Below, in pieces: positions 1 through 11,996 of a DNA stretch of 64,000 nt (its first letter is position 1; every line of letters starts with the position of its first letter). A program made the translations under genes and the position numbers. The DNA comes from Falsiroseomonas frigidaquae (GTDB lineage Bacteria; Pseudomonadota; Alphaproteobacteria; Acetobacterales; Acetobacteraceae), in the NCBI RefSeq assembly GCF_012163145.1, contig NZ_JAAVTX010000007.1, positions 372,001 through 436,000 on the forward strand, given 5' to 3'. The notes under the pieces were generated by a model. The model was not told the DNA's origin. It worked only from the letters and a program-made list of their open reading frames with translations, and ran no database searches.

Positions 1-2
1 CC

Positions 3-404
3 CTGCCCATCCTGCACATCGTCGATGCGGCGGAGGCGGAGCTGCTGCGGCTCGGCGTCACCCCCGGCCCGATCGGCCTGATGGGCACCGCGGGCACCCT
101 GGCGATGCGGCTCTACCAGGAAAGGCTGGAGCCACGCGGCTGGACCTGCCTGGTGCCGGAGCCGGCCGAGATGGACCGCCTGGTCTCCCCCGGCATCGCG
201 GAGGTGAAGGCCAACCGCGTGGCCGAGGCCCATGGCCCGCTGGCGGAGGCGGCCCGTGCCCTGGTGGCGCGCGGCGCGCGGGCGGTGGTGCTGGGCTGCA
301 CGGAAATCCCGCTCGGCATCGCCGCCGGCCCGGCGCTGCCCTTCCCGGTCTGCGATACGATCGACGCGCTGGCGCGGGCGGCGCTCCACTGGGCCGGGAA
401 GTAG
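3..404 (+). CDS. Aspartate/glutamate racemase family protein (5' truncated)
   Basis: Only the C-terminal 133 or so residues are in the window; the frame is open back to base 3. Members of this cofactor-independent racemase family use two cysteines as acid/base catalysts. The second one is visible here in the family motif LGCTEIPL, followed by the usual substrate-loop segment ending in a CDTIDAL stretch. A GTAGTL-like segment near the start matches the start of the second half-domain. Substrate (aspartate, glutamate, hydantoin or maleate-type) cannot be decided from this fragment. The gene ends at a TAG about 80 bases before the MscS-type gene, with which it shares orientation. Confidence 0.85.
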   Translation: MPILHIVDAAEAELLRLGVTPGPIGLMGTAGTLAMRLYQERLEPRGWTCLVPEPAEMDRLVSPGIAEVKANRVAEAHGPLAEAARALVARGARAVVLGCTEIPLGIAAGPALPFPVCDTIDALARAALHWAGK

Positions 405-483
405 GCGCCACGAGTACAATTATGGCTCCCGGAGGCTCCGCAACCGCAGCAAATGCTGTATGAACAGCAGCTTGTGGTGAGTT

Positions 484-1674
484 GTGGAGATATCGTGGCA
501 GGGAACTTCCGCCGCGCCGCAGCATTATTCCCTGGAAGACCGCCAAAGGGGCTCCCTCTTGGACAACTTCACTTTCGCGGCGCGGCGCGTCGTCGCCTCC
601 TTCACCTTCGTCCCGGCCTGGCTGCTCAGCCTGATCGTGCTGGCTGCGGGGATCTTCCTGGCGATCCAGGCGCATCGGGTGCTGTTCCGCGCGGCCACCC
701 GCATGGTGGCGGAACGCGACCTGTTCTGGCGATCCCTGGTGCAGCGCACCGAGGGTCCGTCCCGGCTGACCCTGATGATGATCGCGGTCGCCTTCGCCGC
801 CTCCATCGCGCCGCTGACCAATGGGCAGGCCAACGTCATCCGCCATCTGCTGCTGGTCTGCTTCATCGCGCTGGTCGGCTGGACGGCGCGTACCGTGCTG
901 CATATCTGGGTGACGATCTATCTGCGACGCTTCAAGCTGGATTCAGAGGACAACCTCCTCGCCCGCAAGCACACCACCCAGTCCCGGATCCTGCAGCGGG
1001 TCGCAGGCTGGCTGATCGTCACCATCACCATCGCCGTGGCGCTGATGACCTTCGAGGGGGTGCGGCAATACGGCGTTTCCCTGCTGGCATCCGCCGGTGC
1101 CGCCGGCCTGGTGCTCGGCCTGGCGCTGCAGCCCTTGCTGAAGAACCTTGTCGCCGGCATCCAGCTGGCGGTCACCCAGCCGATCCGGCTGGAGGATGCG
1201 GTGATCGTCGAGGGCGAATGGGGCAATGTGGAGGAGGTGACCTCCACCTATGTCGTCATCCGCCTGTGGGACTGGCGCCGCATGGTGCTGCCGCTGAGCT
1301 ACTTCCTGGAACACCCCTTCCAGAACTGGACGCGCGAAAGCGCCAGCCTGATCGGCACGGCGATGATCCATGTGGACTACACGGCGCCGGTGGATGTCAT
1401 GCGCCGCAAGCTGGTGGAGATCGCCGAGGGCTCCCGCCTCTGGGACGGGCGGGTGGTCAACCTGCAGGTGACGGAGCTGCGGGCGGAGACCATGGAGGTC
1501 CGCATGCTGGTCAGCGCCACCAATGCCGGCCGCACCTTCGACCTGCGCTGCGAGGTGCGGGAGAAGATGATCGCCTTCCTGCAGGCCGAACACCCCGGCG
1601 CCCTGCCGCGCGGCCGCGCCGAGGTGCTGGGCCAGTCGGAGATGCCGGCGGCCCGGCGTGCGCTGGCCGCTTGA
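484..1674 (+). CDS. MscS-family mechanosensitive ion channel
   Basis: Predicted 396-residue inner-membrane protein. Several hydrophobic segments (roughly residues 40-68, 95-115, 118-145 and 175-195) precede the MscS pore-lining helix, which is rich in Gly/Ala (LLASAGAAGLVLGLALQ). Then comes the beta domain with the hallmark D-V-I-V-EGEWGNVEEV stretch and a C-terminal alpha/beta domain. The family opens under membrane tension to release small solutes after hypo-osmotic shock. The start used is a GTG at 484 with only a weak ribosome site; a TTG at 559, just before the first membrane segment, is an alternative. It is longer than E. coli MscS (286 aa), like many alphaproteobacterial homologues with extra N-terminal helices. 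Confidence 0.88.
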   Translation: MEISWQGTSAAPQHYSLEDRQRGSLLDNFTFAARRVVASFTFVPAWLLSLIVLAAGIFLAIQAHRVLFRAATRMVAERDLFWRSLVQRTEGPSRLTLMMIAVAFAASIAPLTNGQANVIRHLLLVCFIALVGWTARTVLHIWVTIYLRRFKLDSEDNLLARKHTTQSRILQRVAGWLIVTITIAVALMTFEGVRQYGVSLLASAGAAGLVLGLALQPLLKNLVAGIQLAVTQPIRLEDAVIVEGEWGNVEEVTSTYVVIRLWDWRRMVLPLSYFLEHPFQNWTRESASLIGTAMIHVDYTAPVDVMRRKLVEIAEGSRLWDGRVVNLQVTELRAETMEVRMLVSATNAGRTFDLRCEVREKMIAFLQAEHPGALPRGRAEVLGQSEMPAARRALAA

Positions 1675-1703
1675 AAGCCCCGGGTGATCCCGCCCGGTGG
1701 CTC

Positions 1704-2444
<741 letters not shown>

Positions 2445-2607
2445 GGATGGATCCCCCTGAACCTGCTCGCATCGACAGGCCTCGTTGACCGGATCAGTTA
2501 CAAAGACCGGCGCTCTGCGTCAAAGGTCTGGCTGGCGCGAAACCTGTGAAACAAACTTCGGTTCCGCGCGAAACACAACTTATCGCCAACTGCGGCATGA
2601 TGTCGTG

Positions 2608-6573
<3,966 letters not shown>

Positions 6574-6606
6574 CGCTTCAGGCGGCGCGCCGAAGCTGCC
6601 GCGGCA

Positions 6607-6637
6607 ACTTCAATTGCGAGTCATTCGCAATTGAAGT
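6607..6637. promoter_or_regulatory. Perfect 13-bp inverted repeat, Fur-box-like
   Basis: Arms at 6607-6619 and 6625-6637 are perfectly complementary around a 5-base centre. The core TTGCGAGTCATTCGCAA resembles Fur-type operators (7-1-7 pattern with ATTCGCA half-site). It overlaps the last base of the TGA of the small gene 6637-6876 and lies 33 bases after the stop of the hybrid kinase gene. No T-run follows on either strand, so it is not a typical intrinsic terminator, although RNA of either strand would fold into a strong hairpin. Confidence 0.45.
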
Positions 6638-6876
6638 CAGTCGCAATCGCAACCGTCCGTCTCGGTCTGCATCCCCTGCACCACGTGATGGTCGATCCAT
6701 TCAGAAACCAGGCGGCGCGCCTCGGTCACCGAGGATTCGGGGTGGTGGATGCGGTACAGCGTGGTGCAGGCGGTGAAGGCCGCCATGTCCGCGTTGCCGC
6801 CATCGCGCAATTCGCGATAGGCGGTGACGACGGCCCGCTCGCAGCGTCGGGCGATGTAGCTGAATTCGCGACCCAT
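6637..6876 (-). CDS. Small conserved-looking hypothetical protein
   Basis: A 79-residue protein I do not recognise. The ATG at 6876 is chosen over an upstream start at 6933 because GGGAG lies about 9 bases before it, and because the longer start would run through the palindrome at 6915-6935. The product is mainly helical, with RRCERAVVTAYRELRDGG near the N-terminus, a LYRIHHPESS segment in the middle and an unusual C-terminal GCDCD tail that could bind metal. It is monocistronic and bracketed by two Fur-like palindromes (6607-6637 and 6915-6935). This suggests iron- or metal-responsive control, which is inference from the operators only. Confidence 0.65.
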   Translation of the reverse strand: MGREFSYIARRCERAVVTAYRELRDGGNADMAAFTACTTLYRIHHPESSVTEARRLVSEWIDHHVVQGMQTETDGCDCD

Positions 6877-6914
6877 GAGCACTCCCGTCTTCCCGCTCGG
6901 CGGGGATGCGAAGT

Positions 6915-6935
6915 AGTTGAGAATGGTTCTCAACT
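6915..6935. promoter_or_regulatory. Perfect palindrome, candidate Fur/Irr-type operator
   Basis: Two perfect 9-base arms flank a 3-base centre; the core is TTGAGAATGGTTCTCAA. This matches the 7-1-7 inverted layout of Fur boxes (TGAGAAT-N-RTTCTCA). It sits 39-59 bases upstream of the ATG at 6876, where a promoter would be expected, so a metal-loaded repressor could occlude polymerase. An Irr-type (ICE) reading is also possible. Confidence 0.55.
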
Positions 6936-7014
6936 GGTATCCGAGTTATACGACGGGTTTGCCACTCGGTTCAAGTGACGCGGTGCATCATTCGGGCCCG
7001 CGGCTTCGATCAGG

Positions 7015-7050
7015 CCCCGACTCCGCCCGCAATTCGGGGCGGAATCGGGG
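7015..7050. terminator. GC-rich hairpin downstream of the tartrate dehydrogenase-like gene
   Basis: Arms 7015-7028 and 7037-7050 pair over 13 of 14 positions around an 8-base loop, 14 bases past the stop of the minus-strand gene ending at 7064. There is no T-run on the minus strand, so it may act as a 3'-end stabiliser or a weak terminator. Confidence 0.35.
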
Positions 7051-7063
7051 GTGTTTGCTGTCC

Positions 7064-8137
7064 TCAGCCCCTCGCCACCGCCTCCGCCAGCGCCTTGCCC
7101 ACATCCACGGTGCCGGCATTGCCGCCCATGTCGCGGGTGCGCGGGCCGCCCTCGGCCAGCAGGGTCTCGATCGCCTTGACGATGCAATCGGCCGCGGCCT
7201 TCTCGCCCAGGTGCTCCAGCATCATCGCGCCGGACCAGATCTGGCCGATCGGGTTGCAGATCCACTTGCCCGCGATGTCCGGTGCGCTGCCATGCACCGG
7301 CTCGAACATGCTCGGGAATTTCTTCTCCGGGTTGATGTTGGCCGACGGCGCGATGCCGATGGAGCCAGCGACCGCCGGGCCGAGGTCCGACAGGATGTCG
7401 CCGAACAGGTTGGAGCCCACCACCACGTCGAACCAGTCCGGGTGCTGCACGAAATGGGCGCAGAGGATGTCGATGTGGAACTGGTCCGTGGTCACGCCCG
7501 GGTAGTTCTTCGCCATCTCGGCGAAGCGCTCGTCCCAATAGGGCATGGTGAAGGTGATGCCGTTGGACTTGGTGGCGCTGGTCAGCTTCCGGCGCGGGCG
7601 GGTCATCGCCAGCTCGAAGGCGTATTTCAGCACGCGGTCCACGCCGACACGGGTGAAGACGCTGTCCTGGGTGACGAATTCCCGCTCGGTGCCCGGGAAC
7701 ATCTTGCCGCCGGTGGAGGAGTATTCGCCCTCGGTATTCTCGCGCACCACGTAGAAATCGATATCCGCCGGGCCGCGATCGGCCAGCGGCGTGCGGGCGC
7801 CGGGCATCAGCTTGCAGGGGCGCAGCGAGATGTACTGGTCGAAGCCGCGGCGGATCGGGATCAGCAGGCCCCAGAGCGAGACATGGTCCGGCACGCCCGG
7901 CCAGCCCACCGCGCCGAGGAACACGCTGTCCGACTTCGCCAGCTGGTCCAGCCCGTCATCCGGCATCATCTTGCCGGTCTGGGCATAGGTCTCGCAGGAC
8001 CAGTCGTAATGGCTGAGTTCCAGGTCGAAGCCGAAGCGCCGCGCGGCGGCATCCAGCACGCGCAGGCCCTCCGGCACCGTTTCCTTGCCGATTCCATCGC
8101 CGGGCAGCACGGCGATTCGGTGGGTTTTACGTGACAT
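7064..8137 (-). CDS. ttuC: Tartrate dehydrogenase / beta-decarboxylating dehydrogenase
   Basis: A 357-residue NAD(P)-dependent enzyme of the isocitrate/isopropylmalate dehydrogenase family. The N-terminal IAVLPGDGIGKE loop, the VVRENTEGEYS stretch containing the substrate loop, and the SNLFGDILSDLGP metal-binding aspartates are all present, as is EPVHGSAPDIAG in the cofactor region. The family oxidises 2-hydroxy acids next to a carboxylate (tartrate, D-malate). The W/Y-rich N-terminal half is closer to tartrate/D-malate dehydrogenases than to LeuB. ATG 8137 has a GGAGG 7-8 bases upstream. It is followed on the same strand, upstream, by the AA_synth-family gene ending at 8215. Confidence 0.85.
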   Translation of the reverse strand: MSRKTHRIAVLPGDGIGKETVPEGLRVLDAAARRFGFDLELSHYDWSCETYAQTGKMMPDDGLDQLAKSDSVFLGAVGWPGVPDHVSLWGLLIPIRRGFDQYISLRPCKLMPGARTPLADRGPADIDFYVVRENTEGEYSSTGGKMFPGTEREFVTQDSVFTRVGVDRVLKYAFELAMTRPRRKLTSATKSNGITFTMPYWDERFAEMAKNYPGVTTDQFHIDILCAHFVQHPDWFDVVVGSNLFGDILSDLGPAVAGSIGIAPSANINPEKKFPSMFEPVHGSAPDIAGKWICNPIGQIWSGAMMLEHLGEKAAADCIVKAIETLLAEGGPRTRDMGGNAGTVDVGKALAEAVARG

Positions 8138-8214
8138 GGGCGGGCCTCCGGGCAATTCGGGCCGACACTGCCGCCGCCGGGGCTGCGCGGCAAGCGGCGC
8201 CCGGGGAGGAAATC

Positions 8215-8760
8215 CTAGCGGGCCGGCCCCGCGCCGCAGCGATTTCGCAGCCGCCCGCCATCGGCCACGGCCAGTGCGACCAGGATCTCGTCCGGCCGCG
8301 GCGCATCGGCGAGGAACACCGTGATCGTGTCGAAATGCGCAAAGGACCAGGGATCATCCTTGTGCCCCAGCGGCAGGTCGAGCGGCGTTCCGGCTGCCGC
8401 GACCTTGACGTTGGAGGGGATGACCGCCGCCCCGCCCCCGATGGCGGCGCGCATCGGCCTGCCGAGGCGCGGATGGATGCAGGCGCCGCCATGCTCCATC
8501 TCCCCCGCCACGCCGACCACCGCCCCCTTGCCATAGGACACCGCGGGTCCGGACAGCATCCGCACCAGGTCGGGCATCAGCCGTTCGGCGAGTTGGGCGC
8601 CGATCTCCCACAGCGGCGTCAGGTCCTCGGCGAACCGGCCTGCAAACGGGTTCTGGACCACCGCCAGGCCGGCGGCGCGGATCACCGGCCGCTCCGCCTC
8701 CGCCCCGAGTTCGGAGCGCAGTTCCTCGCGGATCATCTGCAGCTTGCGGATGTTGAGCAT
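8215..8760 (-). CDS. Amino acid synthesis (AA_synth, DUF1185) family protein
   Basis: A 181-residue protein starting at ATG 8760 behind an AGAGGAGA ribosome site. It begins with MLNIRKLQMIREE and has the family's VVQNPFAGRFAEDLTPLWE block and a YGKGAVVGVAGEMEHG segment. The family is named for a suggested role in amino-acid biosynthesis, but no reaction is established to my knowledge. Members often sit beside Bug receptors or hydroxy-acid enzymes. Here it shares strand with the tartrate dehydrogenase-like gene and may be cotranscribed with it. Confidence 0.8.
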   Translation of the reverse strand: MLNIRKLQMIREELRSELGAEAERPVIRAAGLAVVQNPFAGRFAEDLTPLWEIGAQLAERLMPDLVRMLSGPAVSYGKGAVVGVAGEMEHGGACIHPRLGRPMRAAIGGGAAVIPSNVKVAAAGTPLDLPLGHKDDPWSFAHFDTITVFLADAPRPDEILVALAVADGGRLRNRCGAGPAR

Positions 8761-8830
8761 TGGCTCTCCTCTGGCGCGGGCATGATGACGCTGGCGATCA
8801 TGGCCGGGAAGCTTGCGCGCGCCGGGCGGC

Positions 8831-9718
8831 TCAGGCGAAGCGGCGGCGCAGCGCGGTGAGTGCGGCCACCACCAGCCCGGCCGCCAGCACCCCATGCGCA
8901 GGTCGCAGCCCCGCGCCGGGGTCCAGGTTGGCCGCCAGGATGCGTGCGGCGGGCAGGTTGGTGGTGGCGGCGTACCAGCCCCATTCCAGCCCCGCCGCGC
9001 CGAGCGCCGCCACCACCGCCAGGCCCGCCAGCGCCAGCCCAAGCGCCCGCGCCCAGCCCGGCAGCAGCCGCCAGCCCATCAGCCACAGGAAGATCCCGGC
9101 CAGCACCACCGCCGAATCGGCGCGCGACTTGGCCTGGAGAAAAGCGTGGAAGATCCCGAGTGCCGCCAGGACATAGACGCCCTTGTGAAGCCGCTTCCAG
9201 CGCCGCCCGAGCCGCCGCTGCCAGCCATCGGTGGAGGTCCAGCCCAGCACCGCCAGCCCCAGCAGCACGCCAAAGCCGAGCGTCAGGTAGAAGCGCAGCA
9301 CAATCTCGCTGGCCACCTCGGCCAGGTTCCAGGCCATGTGGCCGGTGTAGAGCACCAGGTGCAGCAGCGCGTAGCCCAGCGCCACAAGCCCCAGCATCCG
9401 CCGCAGCGTCACCGCCTTCGGCCAATCGGCCATGTAGCGCAGCGGCGTCACCGCCAGGCTGACCAGCAGCAGCCGCATGGCATGGGTCCCGGCCTCCCGC
9501 GTCGCCGCCTTCCAGGGCTCGGCGCCCAACTCGCCGGCGGCCAGCAGCGCCAGCAGCACCAGGCCGGGGGACAGGGCCGCGACCAGCACAGAGGTGCGGA
9601 GCCAGCAGAAGCGCCGGGCGCGGTCGAGCCAGGGCCAGGGAATCGGGTTCGGGGCGCGGAGGGTGGTGCTGCTCATGGCCAGGGCTTCGTCGCCAAGGCG
9701 CCGGCGGTTTCGCGTCAT
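8831..9718 (-). CDS. msrQ: MsrQ/YedZ-like haem-binding membrane subunit
   Basis: A 295-residue protein with about seven hydrophobic segments. The core matches MsrQ: LLLVSLAVTPLRYM, RRMLGLVALGYALLH, the RFYLTLGFGVLLGLAVL helix, then TSTDGWQRRLGRRWKRLHKG. Histidines in the ALLH and RLHK segments are the expected haem b ligands. MsrQ passes quinone electrons to the periplasmic molybdoenzyme MsrP, which repairs methionine sulfoxide; no msrP gene is adjacent here. Its ATG overlaps the TGA of the ELM1 gene (ATGA at 9715-9718), implying translational coupling; an internal ATG at 9676 is an alternative. It is longer than E. coli MsrQ (about 211 aa), mainly through a C-terminal extension with another membrane helix. 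Confidence 0.8.
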   Translation of the reverse strand: MTRNRRRLGDEALAMSSTTLRAPNPIPWPWLDRARRFCWLRTSVLVAALSPGLVLLALLAAGELGAEPWKAATREAGTHAMRLLLVSLAVTPLRYMADWPKAVTLRRMLGLVALGYALLHLVLYTGHMAWNLAEVASEIVLRFYLTLGFGVLLGLAVLGWTSTDGWQRRLGRRWKRLHKGVYVLAALGIFHAFLQAKSRADSAVVLAGIFLWLMGWRLLPGWARALGLALAGLAVVAALGAAGLEWGWYAATTNLPAARILAANLDPGAGLRPAHGVLAAGLVVAALTALRRRFA

Positions 9719-10644
9719 AGCCAGCCGCGTGCCAGGATTTCCGCGGCCACCCGGCCCACCTCGTCCAGCGCAGGACGATTGAAGGGGGCCGGCGCCTGGG
9801 CCAGCGGCCGGGCCTGGCCGGCGGCGTAGAGGCTTTCGTGCAGCGCCCGGTGGCGCGGCCCCTCATCGCCAAGCGAGGCGACGAAGACCGGGGCCGCCGT
9901 CATCAGCGCCTCCGACAGCATGGAGACGCTGTCGCCACTGACCACCACCAGATCGGCCCAGGCCAGGAAGCCGAGATAGGGATTTTCGCCATCTCCACCC
10001 CAGCGGTGCAGGTGGTGCGGCACGGCGGTGAGTGACTGGGCCAGCGCATCCGTCGCGGCGGCCCCGGTGCGGCGGCTGGCGCTGGCCATGACGCTGCCGG
10101 CGAAGCCCGCCACCTGCGCGCCCAGCGCAGCGGCAAGCCCGGGTGCCAGCCCCTCCCCCCGCACCGGCCCGCCGAGCAGCAGCGCCACACGCGGCCCGGG
10201 CAGCGCCGCCAGCGTCGCCCATTCGGTGCGCGAGGCGGCCAGCTTCGCCGCCGTCACCCGATGTGCCGCGCCGAGGATCGGCAGCACATCGGGCGCCGCG
10301 CGCGGCCGGTCGTGGCGGCCAATGATCGAAAGATCGAAGCGGCCGAAGGCGCGCATGCAGTTCACGGTGCGGGCGCCGCGCGCGCCCAGCCAGCGCGCCA
10401 CCGGCCCCGCCCGCCGCCCGGCGGAGATCACCAGGCGCGGCCAGGGCGGCTGGAAAGCGGCACGCGTCGCCGGGGTAAGCCCGGCCAGCGTGGGAAGGGG
10501 CAGCGGCAGCCGCGCCCATGCCCCCCATTCCAGGGGCACAACCCGATGCGCGACCGGCAGCCGTTCCGCGATGCCCAGTGCCTGCGCCGCCGTACCGGCG
10601 CGCGGATCCGCCAGCACCCAGACGGGCGCTTCCTCAGCCCGCAT
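9715..10644 (-). CDS. ELM1 / GtrOC1 family protein
   Basis: A 309-residue protein matching the bacterial homologues of plant mitochondrial fission factor ELM1. Family landmarks are the N-terminal VWVLADPRAGTAAQALGIAE, a nucleotide-sugar-transferase-like VISAGRRAGPVARWL segment, LLLGGPVRG, and near the C-terminus VVVSGDSVSMLSEAL. The fold resembles GT-B glycosyltransferases, and a role in cell-envelope sugar chemistry is often suspected but not shown. It precedes and is coupled to the MsrQ-like gene. It is divergent from pyrE, with the two start codons only 61 bases apart. Confidence 0.8.
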   Translation of the reverse strand: MRAEEAPVWVLADPRAGTAAQALGIAERLPVAHRVVPLEWGAWARLPLPLPTLAGLTPATRAAFQPPWPRLVISAGRRAGPVARWLGARGARTVNCMRAFGRFDLSIIGRHDRPRAAPDVLPILGAAHRVTAAKLAASRTEWATLAALPGPRVALLLGGPVRGEGLAPGLAAALGAQVAGFAGSVMASASRRTGAAATDALAQSLTAVPHHLHRWGGDGENPYLGFLAWADLVVVSGDSVSMLSEALMTAAPVFVASLGDEGPRHRALHESLYAAGQARPLAQAPAPFNRPALDEVGRVAAEILARGWL

Positions 10645-10705
10645 GGACGCCGCCGCGCCGCAGGGCTACCAACGGGCGATCGCCCGCGCAGAGGACTCTG
10701 AAACA

Positions 10706-11428
10706 ATGGCCATCCCGCACGCCTCCGACTGGGACCGCGACGCCGCTCTCACCACCGCGCGGATCCTGCTGGAGATCAAGGCGGTGAATTTCCGGCCGGA
10801 GGAGCCCTATACCTTCACCTCGGGCTGGAAGAGCCCGGTCTATATCGACTGCCGCAAGATCATCTCCTTCCCCCGCGCCCGCAACCGCATCTGCGACCTG
10901 GCGGTGCAGAAGATCGGCCGGCATATCGGCTATGAGAGCATCGACGTGGTGGTGGGCGGCGAAACCGCCGGCATCCCCTTCGGCGCCTGGATCGCCGACC
11001 GCATGATGGCGCCAATGGCCTATGTGCGGAAGAAGCCCAAGGGTTTCGGCCGCAATGCGCAGATCGAGGGCGAGGTGCCGGTCGGCCAGCGCACCCTGCT
11101 GGTGGAGGACCTGACCACCGACGGCGCCAGCAAGATCCGCTTCGCCAATGCGCTGCGCGAGGCCGGCACCATCTGCGACCACACCTTCGTGGTCTTCTAC
11201 TACGGCGTCTTCCCCGGCAGCTTCGAGCAGATGAAGGCCATGGGCCTGAACCTGCACCACCTCTGCACCTGGTGGGACGTGCTGGAAGTCTGCCGCGAAC
11301 GCCCCTACTTCTCGGAAGCCGCGCTGAAGGAAGTGCGCAAGTTCCTGGAGGATCCGGTGAGCTGGTCCGGCGCGCATGGCGGCATCGGGTCGCTGGCCGA
11401 GGCGAAGCCGAAGGACGGCAGCGAGTAG
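10706..11428 (+). CDS. pyrE: Orotate phosphoribosyltransferase
   Basis: A 240-residue enzyme that joins orotate to PRPP to make OMP in pyrimidine synthesis. Family motifs are FTSGWKSPVYIDCRK (about 32-46), VVVGGETAGIPFGAWIA, and the PRPP loop TLLVEDLTTDGASK (about 130-143), in which acidic residues precede T-D-G. ATG 10706 is chosen; the frame is open further upstream but that part overlaps the divergent ELM1 gene. The C-terminal tail after LEDPVSW is typical of the longer alphaproteobacterial form. A toxin-antitoxin pair follows 18 bases downstream. Confidence 0.92.
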   Translation: MAIPHASDWDRDAALTTARILLEIKAVNFRPEEPYTFTSGWKSPVYIDCRKIISFPRARNRICDLAVQKIGRHIGYESIDVVVGGETAGIPFGAWIADRMMAPMAYVRKKPKGFGRNAQIEGEVPVGQRTLLVEDLTTDGASKIRFANALREAGTICDHTFVVFYYGVFPGSFEQMKAMGLNLHHLCTWWDVLEVCRERPYFSEAALKEVRKFLEDPVSWSGAHGGIGSLAEAKPKDGSE

Positions 11429-11446
11429 GACGGAGGCGGCGAGCAG

Positions 11447-11704
11447 ATGGTGCGGATCAGCGTGGATTTGCCGGAGGAGGTGGCGGCGGCGCTCCAGGCG
11501 GCTGCCAGGGCGCTGCAATCCACGCCGGAAACGCTGGCCGCCGCCGCCATACGCGACCGGGTCGCCGATCAGGCAGCACTCGAGGCAGAGTTGGCGCAGG
11601 CCGAGGTGGAACTGGAAGCCGGCCTCGGCGTGCCGCATGACGAGGTGATGCAGGAGATGCACGCCTGGGCCGCAGGCATCCGAGCCCGCCACGCCGGCCG
11701 GTGA
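11447..11704 (+). CDS. ParD/CopG-type antitoxin
   Basis: An 85-residue protein. The N-terminal MVRISVDLPEEVAAALQAAA is a ribbon-helix-helix start (short strand, then helix), and the acidic C-terminal part with GVPHDEVMQEMHAWAAG resembles ParD-type antitoxins that wrap the toxin. It starts 18 bases after pyrE with GGAGG upstream and ends 10 bases before the toxin gene. By family precedent it should repress its own promoter with the toxin as co-repressor. No clear operator was identified between pyrE and this gene. Confidence 0.8.
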   Translation: MVRISVDLPEEVAAALQAAARALQSTPETLAAAAIRDRVADQAALEAELAQAEVELEAGLGVPHDEVMQEMHAWAAGIRARHAGR

Positions 11705-11714
11705 AGCCGGCTTC

Positions 11715-11996
11715 GTGAGGCTTATCTGGATGCCAGTGGCCCTGCGCCACCTGAGGGAGGCGCGTGAAATCATTGCGCTGGACAATCCTGCTGCGGCCGA
11801 TGCGCTGGTCGCAGCCCCGATGCGCAGGGCGGAGCTTCTCGCGCGTTTTCCCCAGGCCGGTCGTTCGCATGTCGGAACGCGCCGCATCATGGCGCTGCCG
11901 CCAACGCCCTACAGTCTGATCTACCGTGCCCACCTCGACCGCATCGCGATTCCCGCCGTCTGGCATGGAGCCCGCCAATGGCCGTCCGCTGGCTGA
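11715..11996 (+). CDS. ParE/RelE-superfamily toxin
   Basis: A 93-residue toxin starting at GTG 11715. The helix-rich N-terminus (HLREAREIIALDNPAAADAL), the arginine-bearing middle (FPQAGRSHVGTRRIMA) and the C-terminal sheet ending YSLIYRAHLDRIAIPAVWHGARQWP match ParE-type toxins; the ParE group poisons gyrase, while RelE relatives cleave mRNA. The terminal histidine and tryptophan pattern (VWHGARQWP) is characteristic. The last 19 bases overlap the start of the downstream ABC substrate-binding protein gene in another frame, so the toxin is physically locked to that transporter operon. Confidence 0.82.
   Translation: MRLIWMPVALRHLREAREIIALDNPAAADALVAAPMRRAELLARFPQAGRSHVGTRRIMALPPTPYSLIYRAHLDRIAIPAVWHGARQWPSAG

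Noticed and set aside
6607-6637. Intrinsic terminator of the hybrid kinase
   Set aside because: The stem is strong but neither strand is followed by a T-run; kept as a candidate operator instead.
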